From NCBI GenBank assembly GCA_030536355.1, contig JAUNQD010000003.1, forward strand, positions 46,906 through 110,905: a stretch of DNA of 64,000 nt, in the 5' to 3' direction. This document shows positions 35,222-43,376 of the stretch, one piece after another. The DNA comes from Bacillota bacterium (GTDB lineage: Bacteria; Bacillota; Clostridia; Peptostreptococcales; Anaerovoracaceae). The notes beneath the pieces were generated by a model that was given only the letters and a program-made list of their open reading frames with translations, did no database searches and was not told the origin of the DNA. The first letter of the stretch is position 1. Each line of letters opens with the position of its first letter. Position numbers and translations under genes: made by a program.

Positions 35222-35575
35222 TTAGTTTCCTTCCGATGGTATTTCTACACCCTGTACATGTATATTAACAGCTTTTACATTGAGCTCCGTCATTGACTGT
35301 ACTTCATTTTTGACATTTTCTTGTATATCCCACGCTACTGCCGGTATTTTGAATCGATATTTGACAATGATGTGAACATCTATTTCAACACCTTCTTCGG
35401 TTCGATTTACCTTGATACCTTTTGATACGAGTTCTTTGCCAAGGATATTTTTTGACAGTGCATTTGAAAAACCTCCTGCCAATTTAGCGACACCTTCTGT
35501 CTTTAAAGTCGCATTTATAGCGCAGACAGCTATTACCTCATCTGATATTTTTAATTTGTCTTCACCGTGCACCAT
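35222..35575 (-). CDS. Asp23/Gls24 family envelope stress protein (YqhY-like)
   Basis: 117 residues. It matches Asp23/Gls24 throughout: ISDEVIAVCAINATLKTEGV at the start, then a VEIDVHIIVKYRFKIPAVAWDIQENVK core. The homologue next to nusB in B. subtilis is YqhY, linked to control of acetyl-CoA carboxylase; accBC is not adjacent here. The ATG at 35575 is 6 nt from AAGGAG; the ATG at 35581 is too close. It is the first gene of the long operon. Confidence 0.9.
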   Translation of the reverse strand: MVHGEDKLKISDEVIAVCAINATLKTEGVAKLAGGFSNALSKNILGKELVSKGIKVNRTEEGVEIDVHIIVKYRFKIPAVAWDIQENVKNEVQSMTELNVKAVNIHVQGVEIPSEGN

Positions 35576-35611
35576 AAACATCTCCTTGATACAGTAGTGT
35601 TCCCGGCAATT

Positions 35612-35640
35612 ATTATATCAAATATCGTTGGAAATTACAA
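35612..35640 (-). promoter_or_regulatory. Sigma-A promoter of the asp23-nusB-xse-dxs-mutSL operon
   Basis: Minus strand TTGTAA (35635-35640), a 17-nt spacer, perfect TATAAT (35612-35617), located between spoIIIAH and the Asp23 gene. It lets housekeeping genes be expressed independently of sporulation. Confidence 0.78.
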
Positions 35641-35641
35641 T

Positions 35642-36151
35642 CTATCTTGATGCTTCCTGCAGTACTATTTCATCAGCGTTTCGCCCTGTTTGACGCATAA
35701 CTATTTCACATATTTTACTAACTGTATTTTGATCAAGATCTTCACTGTTTACTGTAATATTTATTCCACCATCACTTATCACTACGAACGTGTCCGGAAG
35801 TCCTTTATTTTTTATCAATGTTTCTATTGTAGCTTCCTGATCCATGTAATTCAGGAGTTTCATTTTCTCTTCTGTTGCTTTCTTTTTTTCTTCGTGACCC
35901 GAGGCAGAGGATTCAGATTCTGTAAGCATGGATATTATCTTATTTCTGTCCATTTCCAAGTTTGCTCTAAGTTCTTGCATATAAGTATCGCTATTATCGG
36001 CTTCTGCTACATTGTCTGACGTAACAAGCACATCTCCATCATGAAGTGGTATATCCTCATCTACGGTTTTATTGTTCATAATATATCCTGTTATGGCATA
36101 AGCACCAAAACACAGTATCAAAGCAACTATGGCAATTCTTTTATTTTTCAT
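35642..36151 (-). CDS. spoIIIAH: Stage III sporulation protein AH
   Basis: 169 residues: one N-terminal membrane helix (IAIVALILCFGAYAITGYIM), a charged linker and a C-terminal YscJ/FliF-like ring-building domain (about residues 100-165). In B. subtilis it is mother-cell made and binds SpoIIQ of the forespore to bridge the two membranes. GGAGGA lies 8 nt before the ATG. It overlaps spoIIIAG by 11 nt and is the last gene of the sporulation operon. Confidence 0.92.
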   Translation of the reverse strand: MKNKRIAIVALILCFGAYAITGYIMNNKTVDEDIPLHDGDVLVTSDNVAEADNSDTYMQELRANLEMDRNKIISMLTESESSASGHEEKKKATEEKMKLLNYMDQEATIETLIKNKGLPDTFVVISDGGINITVNSEDLDQNTVSKICEIVMRQTGRNADEIVLQEASR

Positions 36152-36539
36152 TTACATCGTCCTCCAATAACAACTTGTTTTTTTCAAACACTTCAACACT
36201 GGTCGCTGATATATTGAACAATGCCATTACTGCGCTTATAACCTTGTTTTTTACAACTGGATCATCGGCTCCCTGTGCTGTAACGATAGCTCCTGTGACT
36301 TTCTCATCATCGTCATACTGAAGCATGACATCGACCTCTCCTACTCCTTCGATATCTGATAATATCAAACATAATTCGGCTTCTACGCCACCATCGTCGT
36401 CAACTATCTGTCGTCTTCCGTCTCTATTGTCTGTAAATACATCAAATGTAAGTAATACTACGGCAGCAATTATGAGTATCGAAATTATCTTCACCACATT
36501 ATCTTTGATTTTTAATGAATCCATGTATTTCTTAAACAA
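36141..36539 (-). CDS. spoIIIAG: Stage III sporulation protein AG
   Basis: 132 residues with one membrane helix near residue 20-36 (IISILIIAAVVLLTFDVF) and a C-terminal ring-building domain (SDIEGVGEVDVMLQYDDDEKV). It is shorter than B. subtilis SpoIIIAG (about 230). The start is TTG with AGGAGG 8 nt upstream; an ATG five codons later is an alternative. It should form the large ring of the feeding-tube complex in the outer forespore membrane. Confidence 0.9.
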   Translation of the reverse strand: MFKKYMDSLKIKDNVVKIISILIIAAVVLLTFDVFTDNRDGRRQIVDDDGGVEAELCLILSDIEGVGEVDVMLQYDDDEKVTGAIVTAQGADDPVVKNKVISAVMALFNISATSVEVFEKNKLLLEDDVNEK

Positions 36540-36579
36540 TATTTGTTCCTCCTTTAATATATATTTATCAACGATAAAT

Positions 36580-36750
36580 TTATTCGTTTATCAAAAGGAT
36601 AACAGGATAAAGTACTGTTACCATGATCATTAGAGAAAATATAAATCTGACATATTTAGCGATCGAATTATTTGGCAGGAGAATTTCAATGAAAGTCAAC
36701 GACATAATAATTATAAAAAGGCTACTCACCCATTCCTTTAAGCCTTCCAT
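36580..36750 (-). CDS. spoIIIAF: Miniature SpoIIIAF (two membrane helices only)
   Basis: 56 residues, found by reading the gap between spoIIIAE and spoIIIAG. MEGLKEWVSSLFIIIMSLTF, then EILLPNNSIAKYVRFIFSL and a second hydrophobic helix ending LYPVILLINE. This matches the N-terminal membrane part of SpoIIIAF (the EILLPN and KY-R signature) in the right operon position. The usual protein has about 200 residues with a soluble ring-like domain, which is absent: a stop follows directly and no continuing frame is visible. GGAGGAGG lies 3-4 nt before the ATG, which is 13 nt inside spoIIIAE, so the short gene looks functional rather than broken. Confidence 0.82.
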   Translation of the reverse strand: MEGLKEWVSSLFIIIMSLTFIEILLPNNSIAKYVRFIFSLMIMVTVLYPVILLINE

Positions 36751-37829
36751 GCTCCTCCTCCCATACCCATTACTATTGTTATAAATACAAGGAACATCAG
36801 AGCAGATGCTGCCAGTACGACAGTCATGGTAATTGCCGCAGTTCCGATTTCGTTTAGGCTGTCTGAAATGCTTTTATTTGTTATAGGTTCTGCTGCGATA
36901 GCAGTCAGCTTATATATCACTGCAATCGAAAGGATTTTGATTATTGGAAGAACTATAAAAGAAACTATTACTATGATGCCAATGACACCAACTGCACTTT
37001 TTATCAGACCAAAACAGCTGATCACAAGTTCCAAAGAGTCAGCTGCAAATCCTCCAATGATCGGTATGAAATTATCTATGGAGAAACGTGCAGTATTGAT
37101 CAATAGACCATCTGCAGACTTTGTAATTATCCCTTGGACGGCTGTGATCCCTGAAAAAATCGTAATAGTCAGTCCGGTTATGAAAAGTGCAGTTTTGCGC
37201 AAGAATACAGAAAGCTTTTTGACATAGTCTTTTTCTGTGATACTGTTTAACAATATGAAGATCGCAGATAAGAATACGAGTGGTACCACCAAGTGCTGCA
37301 TAATAGCGCTGAAACCTGTAACAGAACCAATTATTACAGGATCCATTATCGTCCCTGAAGATAACCCTCCCATTGATATGAGAAGCGGGATCATTATCGG
37401 AAGTAATATTTCCATTGTAGTAGTCATTATATCTATGGTTTCTATGCAGCTTTCATAAGTTTGATAGAATGTACCTATGCATAAGGCGATTATTACGAAA
37501 CTGCATATCATAGTTCCTAATGATGAGACAGTTTTATCTCCAAAAGAATTTGACATACCATTTAAGAGACCAATGATTATACAAACTATCAATATTTCAC
37601 AAGCAACAACTATAGCTGCGCGGATTTCTATAATAAACAAATCGAATAAATTGTTTAATAGCTTATCCGAATCAAATATTGGCTGCCCATTTAACAGATT
37701 ATCTATGATACCTTCAACAGATACTTCGTCTATGATTGGAAATGTCTCTTGTGACATTGAAGCAATATCGTTGAGTTCCTCCATATCCATAGATTTCAAT
37801 TGTTCTCTGATTATCGTTTCATATTCCAT
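36738..37829 (-). CDS. spoIIIAE: Stage III sporulation protein AE
   Basis: 363 residues and about seven membrane segments, from IEIRAAIVVACEILIVCIII to the final VLAASALMFLVFITIVMGMG. Conserved stretches include NDNFIP-like SIDNFIPIIGGFAADSLE. SpoIIIAE is the polytopic, permease-like member of the SpoIIIA channel. The B. subtilis protein carries an N-terminal signal peptide, whereas here the first 60 residues are polar and acidic. The ATG at 37829 follows AAAGGTGA; the GTG at 37838 is inside that site. Confidence 0.92.
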   Translation of the reverse strand: MEYETIIREQLKSMDMEELNDIASMSQETFPIIDEVSVEGIIDNLLNGQPIFDSDKLLNNLFDLFIIEIRAAIVVACEILIVCIIIGLLNGMSNSFGDKTVSSLGTMICSFVIIALCIGTFYQTYESCIETIDIMTTTMEILLPIMIPLLISMGGLSSGTIMDPVIIGSVTGFSAIMQHLVVPLVFLSAIFILLNSITEKDYVKKLSVFLRKTALFITGLTITIFSGITAVQGIITKSADGLLINTARFSIDNFIPIIGGFAADSLELVISCFGLIKSAVGVIGIIVIVSFIVLPIIKILSIAVIYKLTAIAAEPITNKSISDSLNEIGTAAITMTVVLAASALMFLVFITIVMGMGGGAWKA

Positions 37830-37841
37830 AATAATCACCTT

Positions 37842-38228
37842 TTATGCCAATAATGTTTTTATCAAATCGAGGATCGCATTCATTATGGGCATAGCAGCAT
37901 AGAAAATCACTACCTTGCCTCCAAGTTCGACTTTTGAGGCGATAGCTCCTTCACCTGCATCTTTGCATAACTGTGCTGTTAGATCCGTGATATATGCTAT
38001 AGCAAGGATCTTCAGAACTATTGGAAAGAACTCCTTGCCATATGTAATACCGTTATAAATGTTTTCAATGAATGAAAAAACGTCAGTAAGCTTGATTATT
38101 ATAGAAAAGAAGATAATGATTGCAGTGGCTGATATTACATAAATAGACACTTCCTTATTCACTGTTTTCATTAGAGAAGCAAGTATCACGCCTGTTAATG
38201 CTATTGTTACTATCTTGAGGATCTCCAT
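37842..38228 (-). CDS. spoIIIAD: Stage III sporulation protein AD
   Basis: 128 residues with three or four hydrophobic helices, starting MEILKIVTIALTGVILASLM and holding the conserved YITDLTAQLCKDAGEGAIASK, which identifies SpoIIIAD. It is a membrane subunit of the SpoIIIA-SpoIIQ complex. Ten nt separate it from spoIIIAC. The ribosome site AGGT is modest. Confidence 0.94.
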   Translation of the reverse strand: MEILKIVTIALTGVILASLMKTVNKEVSIYVISATAIIIFFSIIIKLTDVFSFIENIYNGITYGKEFFPIVLKILAIAYITDLTAQLCKDAGEGAIASKVELGGKVVIFYAAMPIMNAILDLIKTLLA

Positions 38229-38237
38229 CTTTTTTAC

Positions 38238-38441
38238 CTAAAACTCCAAAAATGTTCTTACTGCATCAAAGAATTCGCTAATCATTTGGATTATCAACAT
38301 TAGAACTACGATCACGCCGGCCAATGTGGTCAGCATTGCTTGTTCTTCTCTGCCGGCTTTGATAAGCACCTGGTTCAATACTGCAATAGCTATACCTATC
38401 GCGGCAATTTTAAATATGATATCTATCTCCATAAATGACAC
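38238..38441 (-). CDS. spoIIIAC: Stage III sporulation protein AC
   Basis: 67 residues, two membrane helices with the family pattern IFKIAAIGIAIAVLNQVLIK followed by AGREEQAMLTTLAGVIVVL. Length and order fit. AC and AD are related to small membrane subunits of type III secretion export gates. It begins 3 nt after spoIIIAB, with AGAGGTG-like sequence upstream. Confidence 0.94.
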   Translation of the reverse strand: MSFMEIDIIFKIAAIGIAIAVLNQVLIKAGREEQAMLTTLAGVIVVLMLIIQMISEFFDAVRTFLEF

Positions 38442-38444
38442 CTC

Positions 38445-38957
38445 TTAAATAATAAGTATCGATATAACGATACCTATAGCAATCCCTAATGTTTTATACA
38501 TTTTACCCATACTTGATTCTCTGTATCTGGCAGAGTTTTGATTATTGTTAAGTCTTATCAATATGGGTTCCAATATTCTTCGCTGGCTTTCAGAATCACT
38601 TTTCCCCAGACCCATTGTTAAATCTTCCAATACTAAAATATCTTCTTCATTAAGCGGAGTAGATCCAATGTGATCATCTATCGCTTTCTTTAATGAATCG
38701 TCAAGCTCCAACTTCTTATCCATATAATATTTACAATCCTTTAATACATTGGAAAACCAACATTTTTTTGTTGTTGATACCTTATCAAAAGCTTTTATAA
38801 GTGGTTCTTTTCTATAAGTTATATATAGTTCCATAAGTTTGATCATTTCTATTATGTTTTCAAGTTCTTTAGTTCTTTCTTTATATGAGTTTCCTTTCAT
38901 CCATCCTATTAAACTGCAAGACAATATAATTAATATACAGCCTGTGACCTTGATCAT
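38445..38957 (-). CDS. spoIIIAB: Stage III sporulation protein AB
   Basis: 170 residues: membrane helix at each end (ITGCILIILSCSLIGW-like start; GIAIGIVISILII end) around a helical soluble domain with the family segment LGKSDSESQRRIL. It resembles type II secretion GspF-like subunits. It starts 8 nt after spoIIIAA. AGGAGATAAA precedes the ATG. Confidence 0.93.
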   Translation of the reverse strand: MIKVTGCILIILSCSLIGWMKGNSYKERTKELENIIEMIKLMELYITYRKEPLIKAFDKVSTTKKCWFSNVLKDCKYYMDKKLELDDSLKKAIDDHIGSTPLNEEDILVLEDLTMGLGKSDSESQRRILEPILIRLNNNQNSARYRESSMGKMYKTLGIAIGIVISILII

Positions 38958-38965
38958 TTTATCTC

Positions 38966-39865
38966 CTATTTTTCATGTGAAACCTTCATCACTTTACTAA
39001 TTGATCCAACATTTGGAGTGGAAGATAAGAAAATCAATGTATCAAATATTTTATTATTCAAAAGCTCTCCTATTGCAGAATCTATTACATCATCGTAACT
39101 ACTGCCGTGAATACTTGTAATGATATTAATACCTGAATTCGCAGCTTCTTCTATTGCTGTAACGTCTTCAGGTTTACCTATTTCATCAGTAATTATCACT
39201 TCCGGCGACATTGATCTTATCAACATAATTATTCCTTGAGCTTTCGGACATCCATCAAGTATATCTGTTCTGCTGCCAAGATCGTATGAAGGGATTCCGT
39301 TGTAACATCCTGCAAGCTCCGATCTTTCGTCACAAATACTTACCCTGTATCCACCGTTACTTAGATTTCTTGCAATATCTCTTAAGATAGTTGTTTTGCC
39401 GCATTTGGGCGGTGATATGATCAGAGTATTTGATATAGTGCCTGTTTTATCATTTATAAGATCCATAACATTATCAGAGGCTCCGATAACTTCTCTGCTT
39501 CTTCTTATGTTCAAAGATGAAATGTCCTTTATAAGATGAACTTTATTATTCTTTAAAGTAACTCTGCCGCACAATCCTACTCTGTGGCCTCCTTCAATAG
39601 TGATAAATCCATTGTTCAGCTCATCTTCGTAAGCATAGTAAGAATAATCCACCAATACATCAAGTATGTGTTCAAGAGATTCCGGAGTTATCCTGTGTCC
39701 GTCATTCAAATCAAACTCTTTACCGTCAGCTATAACTATGGTATCTGTATATGCTTTTATTCTTATTTCTTCTAATTTTTCCAATGTATCAGTGTCAAGC
39801 CCATTGATTCTATTCTTGAGATGTTCCGGTAGTTTATTTAATATGCTTTGTAACCCTCTATCCAT
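38966..39865 (-). CDS. spoIIIAA: Stage III sporulation protein AA, ATPase
   Basis: 299 residues. A secretion-type AAA ATPase with Walker A SPPKCGKTTILRD (near residue 150), SICDERSE, Walker B region EVIITDEIGKPEDV and TSIHGSS. It powers the SpoIIIA complex that keeps the forespore supplied after engulfment. It is the first operon gene and follows AGGTGAAAAC. Expression should depend on sigma-E in the mother cell, but I could not place a convincing sigma-E promoter in the 70 nt upstream. Confidence 0.95.
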   Translation of the reverse strand: MDRGLQSILNKLPEHLKNRINGLDTDTLEKLEEIRIKAYTDTIVIADGKEFDLNDGHRITPESLEHILDVLVDYSYYAYEDELNNGFITIEGGHRVGLCGRVTLKNNKVHLIKDISSLNIRRSREVIGASDNVMDLINDKTGTISNTLIISPPKCGKTTILRDIARNLSNGGYRVSICDERSELAGCYNGIPSYDLGSRTDILDGCPKAQGIIMLIRSMSPEVIITDEIGKPEDVTAIEEAANSGINIITSIHGSSYDDVIDSAIGELLNNKIFDTLIFLSSTPNVGSISKVMKVSHEK

Positions 39866-39934
39866 ATGTTTTCACCTACCATGAAGATACTTTATACAAG
39901 CATATTCCTAGTCCACAGAATTATGACTATTGAA

Positions 39935-39967
39935 ATAAAAAAACAGAGCCGATATTTCGACTCTGTT
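39935..39967 (-). terminator. Terminator after the QueG-like gene
   Basis: On the minus strand AACAGAG-T-CGA pairs with TCG-G-CTCTGTT around loop AATA (11 bp with one G-U), followed by eight T. It insulates spoIIIA from the gene upstream. Confidence 0.9.
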
Positions 39968-39982
39968 AAATAAATCTTTAAA

Positions 39983-40834
39983 TTAAGGTCTTTTATCCAT
40001 ACAAGGAATTTTAGTTTGGCATAGTCCGCAGCCGATTTTATAACCATTTCGATCGATTCCTTCAGGCCAATTGTCTGCACAAACAGTATCCTTATAGTTG
40101 CCGCAGGCCACTTTATCATGTCCTTTTTCAGTTATGGCTCTAACAGGACATCTTCTGATGCATGATCCGCATATACCGCTCTTGAAATAAAGACACCAGT
40201 CATAATGTCCGCGATCTCCTCTATCGGTAACATCCAGGTCAGCTTCCACGATGATGGTTGCAAGTCTGACTGCCATTCCTCGTTCTGAAATAAATCCATC
40301 ACTTAGTCCAAAAGTCCCCATTCCGGCAGCAAATGCCGCATGTCTGTGAGACCAATTCGATGCAGCACCTAAGCTTTCCGAATGCATCTCTTTGATGTCA
40401 TCGATCAAATCTATGCAAACCGCTTTGATTCCTTCCGATTCAAGAGATTCTTCTATCTTAATAGAGAATTCTTTCATCATTTTTTCCCATTCGCCTCTGG
40501 AAAGGTACCAATTATTACAAGGGTATTTAAGTTGTTTGTTCTGCAATTCCTTGGTTTTTTCTGTTTGAGGAAAAACCAGGGAGATCACTCGTAATGCTGA
40601 TGGATCGGGTGTGTCCACATATTTTTTAGCAAACAATTCTAAAGGAGATAAATGAAACTCTCCGATGTGATCTTTGAGAAATTCAAAATATTGATCGTCT
40701 CCGGCAGCAACACCTATAAGTGGTTTTTCAAACATAGGTTCATCAGGATCTCCTAATACTTGAAAATTATTGCTTTCTAGACTATCGAATACACTGCTTA
40801 TTATGTTATTAACAGTTGTGTTTGTTTTATTCAT
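39983..40834 (-). CDS. QueG-like 4Fe-4S protein (epoxyqueuosine reductase family)
   Basis: 283 residues. The middle region (HRHAAFAAGMGTFGLSDGFI, RGMAVRLATIIVEADL) is the QueG/reductive-dehalogenase-like fold. The C-terminus has ferredoxin motifs CGSCIRRCP and a later CGLCQTKIPC plus extra cysteines (VACGNY, TVCAD). QueG reduces epoxyqueuosine in tRNA with cobalamin. This protein is shorter than QueG (about 380) and lacks its C-terminal HEAT domain, so it may be a paralogue acting on another substrate. AGAGGAA is 5-6 nt upstream; it overlaps the CBS/CorC gene by 8 nt. Confidence 0.75.
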   Translation of the reverse strand: MNKTNTTVNNIISSVFDSLESNNFQVLGDPDEPMFEKPLIGVAAGDDQYFEFLKDHIGEFHLSPLELFAKKYVDTPDPSALRVISLVFPQTEKTKELQNKQLKYPCNNWYLSRGEWEKMMKEFSIKIEESLESEGIKAVCIDLIDDIKEMHSESLGAASNWSHRHAAFAAGMGTFGLSDGFISERGMAVRLATIIVEADLDVTDRGDRGHYDWCLYFKSGICGSCIRRCPVRAITEKGHDKVACGNYKDTVCADNWPEGIDRNGYKIGCGLCQTKIPCMDKRP

Positions 40835-42149
40835 TGGATTCCTCTATATTAGATAAATTTTCAGGCATTATTGTCATAGTTATCTGTTCTATCCTGCGGT
40901 CTTTAACAGAATCAAGCCTGAACTTATAGTTTTCAAATACGATTTCTTTACCCATATCTTCTTCATCAGGAATTTCGCCCAGGATATCAATTATAAATCC
41001 GCCGATCGTTTCACTGTTATCCGAATAAAGATTGATATCAAGTTCTTCGTCTATATCATCAAGATCCATACTTCCGTCAATAACATAAGTATCTTCGGAA
41101 ATCTTTTGGATCTCAGGCTCTTCTTCATCGTATTCATCGTCGATATCACCCATAACTTCTTCAATGATATCTTCCATAGTTACGATTCCTGAGAATCCGC
41201 CATATTCATCTATAAGTATGGCAATATGCTGCTTAGTAGTCTGAAGTTCAAAAAACAGCGAATCTATGTTTTTAGTTTCAGGGACAAAGTAAGGTTTTCT
41301 CAATATCTCTCTGATATCAACGTTTTCGAAACCATCTTCTCTTGCCTTGATGAGATAGTCTTTGATATACAAAATACCTATGATATCATCACTATCATCT
41401 TCATATACAGGTATTCTGGAATATCTAAGTTCCATCAATTCATCGATATATTCTTCGGTAGGTGCATTGATATCTATCGAGAAGACATCTGTTCTAGGTG
41501 TCATAACTTCGTAAGCCAGCATATCATCGAATGCAAATATGCCGGTGATCATCTTCTTTCCTTCTTCTTTCAGCTCTCCGCTTTCCTGCCCTGCTTCAAG
41601 CATTGAAACGATATCATCCTCCGAATACTCTACATTGGTAACGTCTGTTCTCTGTCTGCATATCTTCAGAAGTATCGTTACTGTTATTGAAAGCAGCCAT
41701 ACGAAAGGCTTGAGTATCTTGGCAAAGAAAGATATAGGTTTTGCCATAGCGAGAGCCATTCCGTCAGCATGCAGCATCGCCAGCCTCTTAGGAAACAGCT
41801 CACCAAAAACAAGCGTAAAAAACGACAATACTAAAGTTACTATTACAACTGCTATTTCCTGACCGTAAGGGATCCCAAAACTACTGAGCCAAGCACCCAC
41901 GTCATCAGAAAAGCTGATAGCGGCCTCCGCACTTGTCAGAAAACCTGCTAAAGTTATAACAACTTGTATCGCAGACAAAAACTTATTGGGCTCATCTATA
42001 AGACTGTTCAATATGACAGCTTTCTTATTTCCCTCATGGGCCAATGTCCGTATTCTATTTTTATTGGCAGATACGATCGCCATCTCTGCTGCTGCAAAAT
42101 ATGCATTGATCAATATAAGTACAGCAAGCAGTATCAATTGTCCATACAT
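40827..42149 (-). CDS. CNNM/CorC (hemolysin C-type) membrane protein with CBS pair
   Basis: 440 residues. The N-terminal DUF21/CNNM domain has four membrane segments (about residues 1-190), with AYFAAAEMAIVSANKNRIR near the start. Two CBS domains follow (about 205-330; MTPRTDVFSID, IDEYGGFSGIVTMEDIIEE), then a CorC_HlyC domain (about 345-425, GGFIIDILGEIPDE). Relatives export Mg2+ or Co2+; the hemolysin label is historical. The ATG shares one base with the preceding stop (TAATG), so it is translationally coupled. Confidence 0.92.
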   Translation of the reverse strand: MYGQLILLAVLILINAYFAAAEMAIVSANKNRIRTLAHEGNKKAVILNSLIDEPNKFLSAIQVVITLAGFLTSAEAAISFSDDVGAWLSSFGIPYGQEIAVVIVTLVLSFFTLVFGELFPKRLAMLHADGMALAMAKPISFFAKILKPFVWLLSITVTILLKICRQRTDVTNVEYSEDDIVSMLEAGQESGELKEEGKKMITGIFAFDDMLAYEVMTPRTDVFSIDINAPTEEYIDELMELRYSRIPVYEDDSDDIIGILYIKDYLIKAREDGFENVDIREILRKPYFVPETKNIDSLFFELQTTKQHIAILIDEYGGFSGIVTMEDIIEEVMGDIDDEYDEEEPEIQKISEDTYVIDGSMDLDDIDEELDINLYSDNSETIGGFIIDILGEIPDEEDMGKEIVFENYKFRLDSVKDRRIEQITMTIMPENLSNIEESNE

Positions 42150-43375
42150 TATTTTTTTCTCTTTCTTAAAATATACTTTTCAGCCACCGGCTGATCCATC
42201 TTGATCTGTAATATTTGCTGAGGATGTGGTGCTGATTCTATCGGTTCCCCTTCTTCATTAAGGAGTATTTCAAGCTTCTGTGTGAAGAAATCTCTGTCAG
42301 GACCGAATATTTCTATCTCATCACCTACGACCATCTTATTTCTCTGTTCCACGATCGCCATCTTTGTTTCAGGATCATAGCTCTTGACCATGCCTATAAA
42401 ACTATAGTCTCGTGTATACGCACTGGTCTGATAGTTCTGATCCTCATTAGTCGGCTTATCGTAATAGAATCCCGTTGTGAATTCTCTTCGGCTTACCTTC
42501 TTCAATTCAGTCATCCATGCAGGATCGAATTCATAGTTTTCAGGATCTGCATAATACGCATCGATCGCTCTTCTATAGGCGCTTACTATAGTGGCTACAT
42601 AGAACACGCTCTTCATTCTGCCTTCGATCTTGGCTGAGGATATGCCTGCATTAATGATATCAGGTATATTTTCAAGCATACACAGATCCTTAGAGTTAAG
42701 GATGTATGTGCCTCTGCTGTCCTCTTCAACAGGATAATATTCGCCGGGACGCTGTTCTTCAACTAGTTTATACTTCCATCTGCACGGATGAGCGCACTGG
42801 CCTCTGTTGGCATCTCTGTCTATCATGAAATTACTGAGTAAACATCTTCCTGAGTAAGAGATGCACATTGCGCCGTGAACGAATGATTCCAATTCCATAG
42901 TTTCAGGAATTTTTGATTTGATTTCTCTGATTTCACCAAATGTCAATTCTCGGGCCAAAACAAGTCTTTTAACACCTTGCTTATGCCAAAAATTAGCCGT
43001 CACGTAATTGGTCATATTGGCCTGAGTAGAAAGATGTAACTCGGCCTCCGGTATAATCTCCTTGATCAAAGTTATTACCCCCGGATCTGACACGATATAT
43101 GCATCTACAGGTATATGTTTGATGGCAGTCAGATACTCTCTCAAAGGCTCAATATCTTCGTTGTGCGCAAAAATATTGAAGGTCATATGGCATTTTACAC
43201 CTTTATCGTGTGCATAAGCCACACCTTCTTCTATTTCTTCTATGGTCAAGTTTCCTGCACCGGCTCTTAGACTGAACATCTCGCCACCGAAATATACTGC
43301 ATCGGCACCATAGTCAACTGCAATTTTTAATTTTTCAAGATCTCCAGCAGGAGCTAATAATTCTAATTTTTTCAT
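42149..43375 (-). CDS. trhP: Peptidase U32 family, TrhP-like tRNA hydroxylation protein
   Basis: 408 residues. Signatures are LLAPAGDLEKLKIAVDYGAD at the N-terminus, then ELESFVHGAMCISYSGRCLLS and NRGQCAHPCRW, which hold conserved cysteines, and KIEGRMKS. U32 proteins of the TrhP/YegQ group hydroxylate U34 of tRNAs to ho5U using prephenate-derived chemistry and an Fe-S cluster. In B. subtilis two copies (YrrN, YrrO) sit after YrrM; here there is one copy behind the YrrM-like methyltransferase. The symbol is from family and context; protease activity is not expected. Confidence 0.85.
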   Translation of the reverse strand: MKKLELLAPAGDLEKLKIAVDYGADAVYFGGEMFSLRAGAGNLTIEEIEEGVAYAHDKGVKCHMTFNIFAHNEDIEPLREYLTAIKHIPVDAYIVSDPGVITLIKEIIPEAELHLSTQANMTNYVTANFWHKQGVKRLVLARELTFGEIREIKSKIPETMELESFVHGAMCISYSGRCLLSNFMIDRDANRGQCAHPCRWKYKLVEEQRPGEYYPVEEDSRGTYILNSKDLCMLENIPDIINAGISSAKIEGRMKSVFYVATIVSAYRRAIDAYYADPENYEFDPAWMTELKKVSRREFTTGFYYDKPTNEDQNYQTSAYTRDYSFIGMVKSYDPETKMAIVEQRNKMVVGDEIEIFGPDRDFFTQKLEILLNEEGEPIESAPHPQQILQIKMDQPVAEKYILRKRKK

Positions 43376-43376
43376 G

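Noticed and set aside
37265..37290. GTGGTACCAC string like the T-box signature on the plus strand
   Set aside because: It lies inside the spoIIIAE coding region in antisense orientation, with no T-box stem I or terminator, and no synthetase gene follows.
39866..39934. Possible sigma-E promoter before spoIIIAA (minus strand GGAATATG and GTATAAAG)
   Set aside because: The two boxes are only a few bases apart; no pair with 13-15 nt spacing matches the sigma-E consensus.
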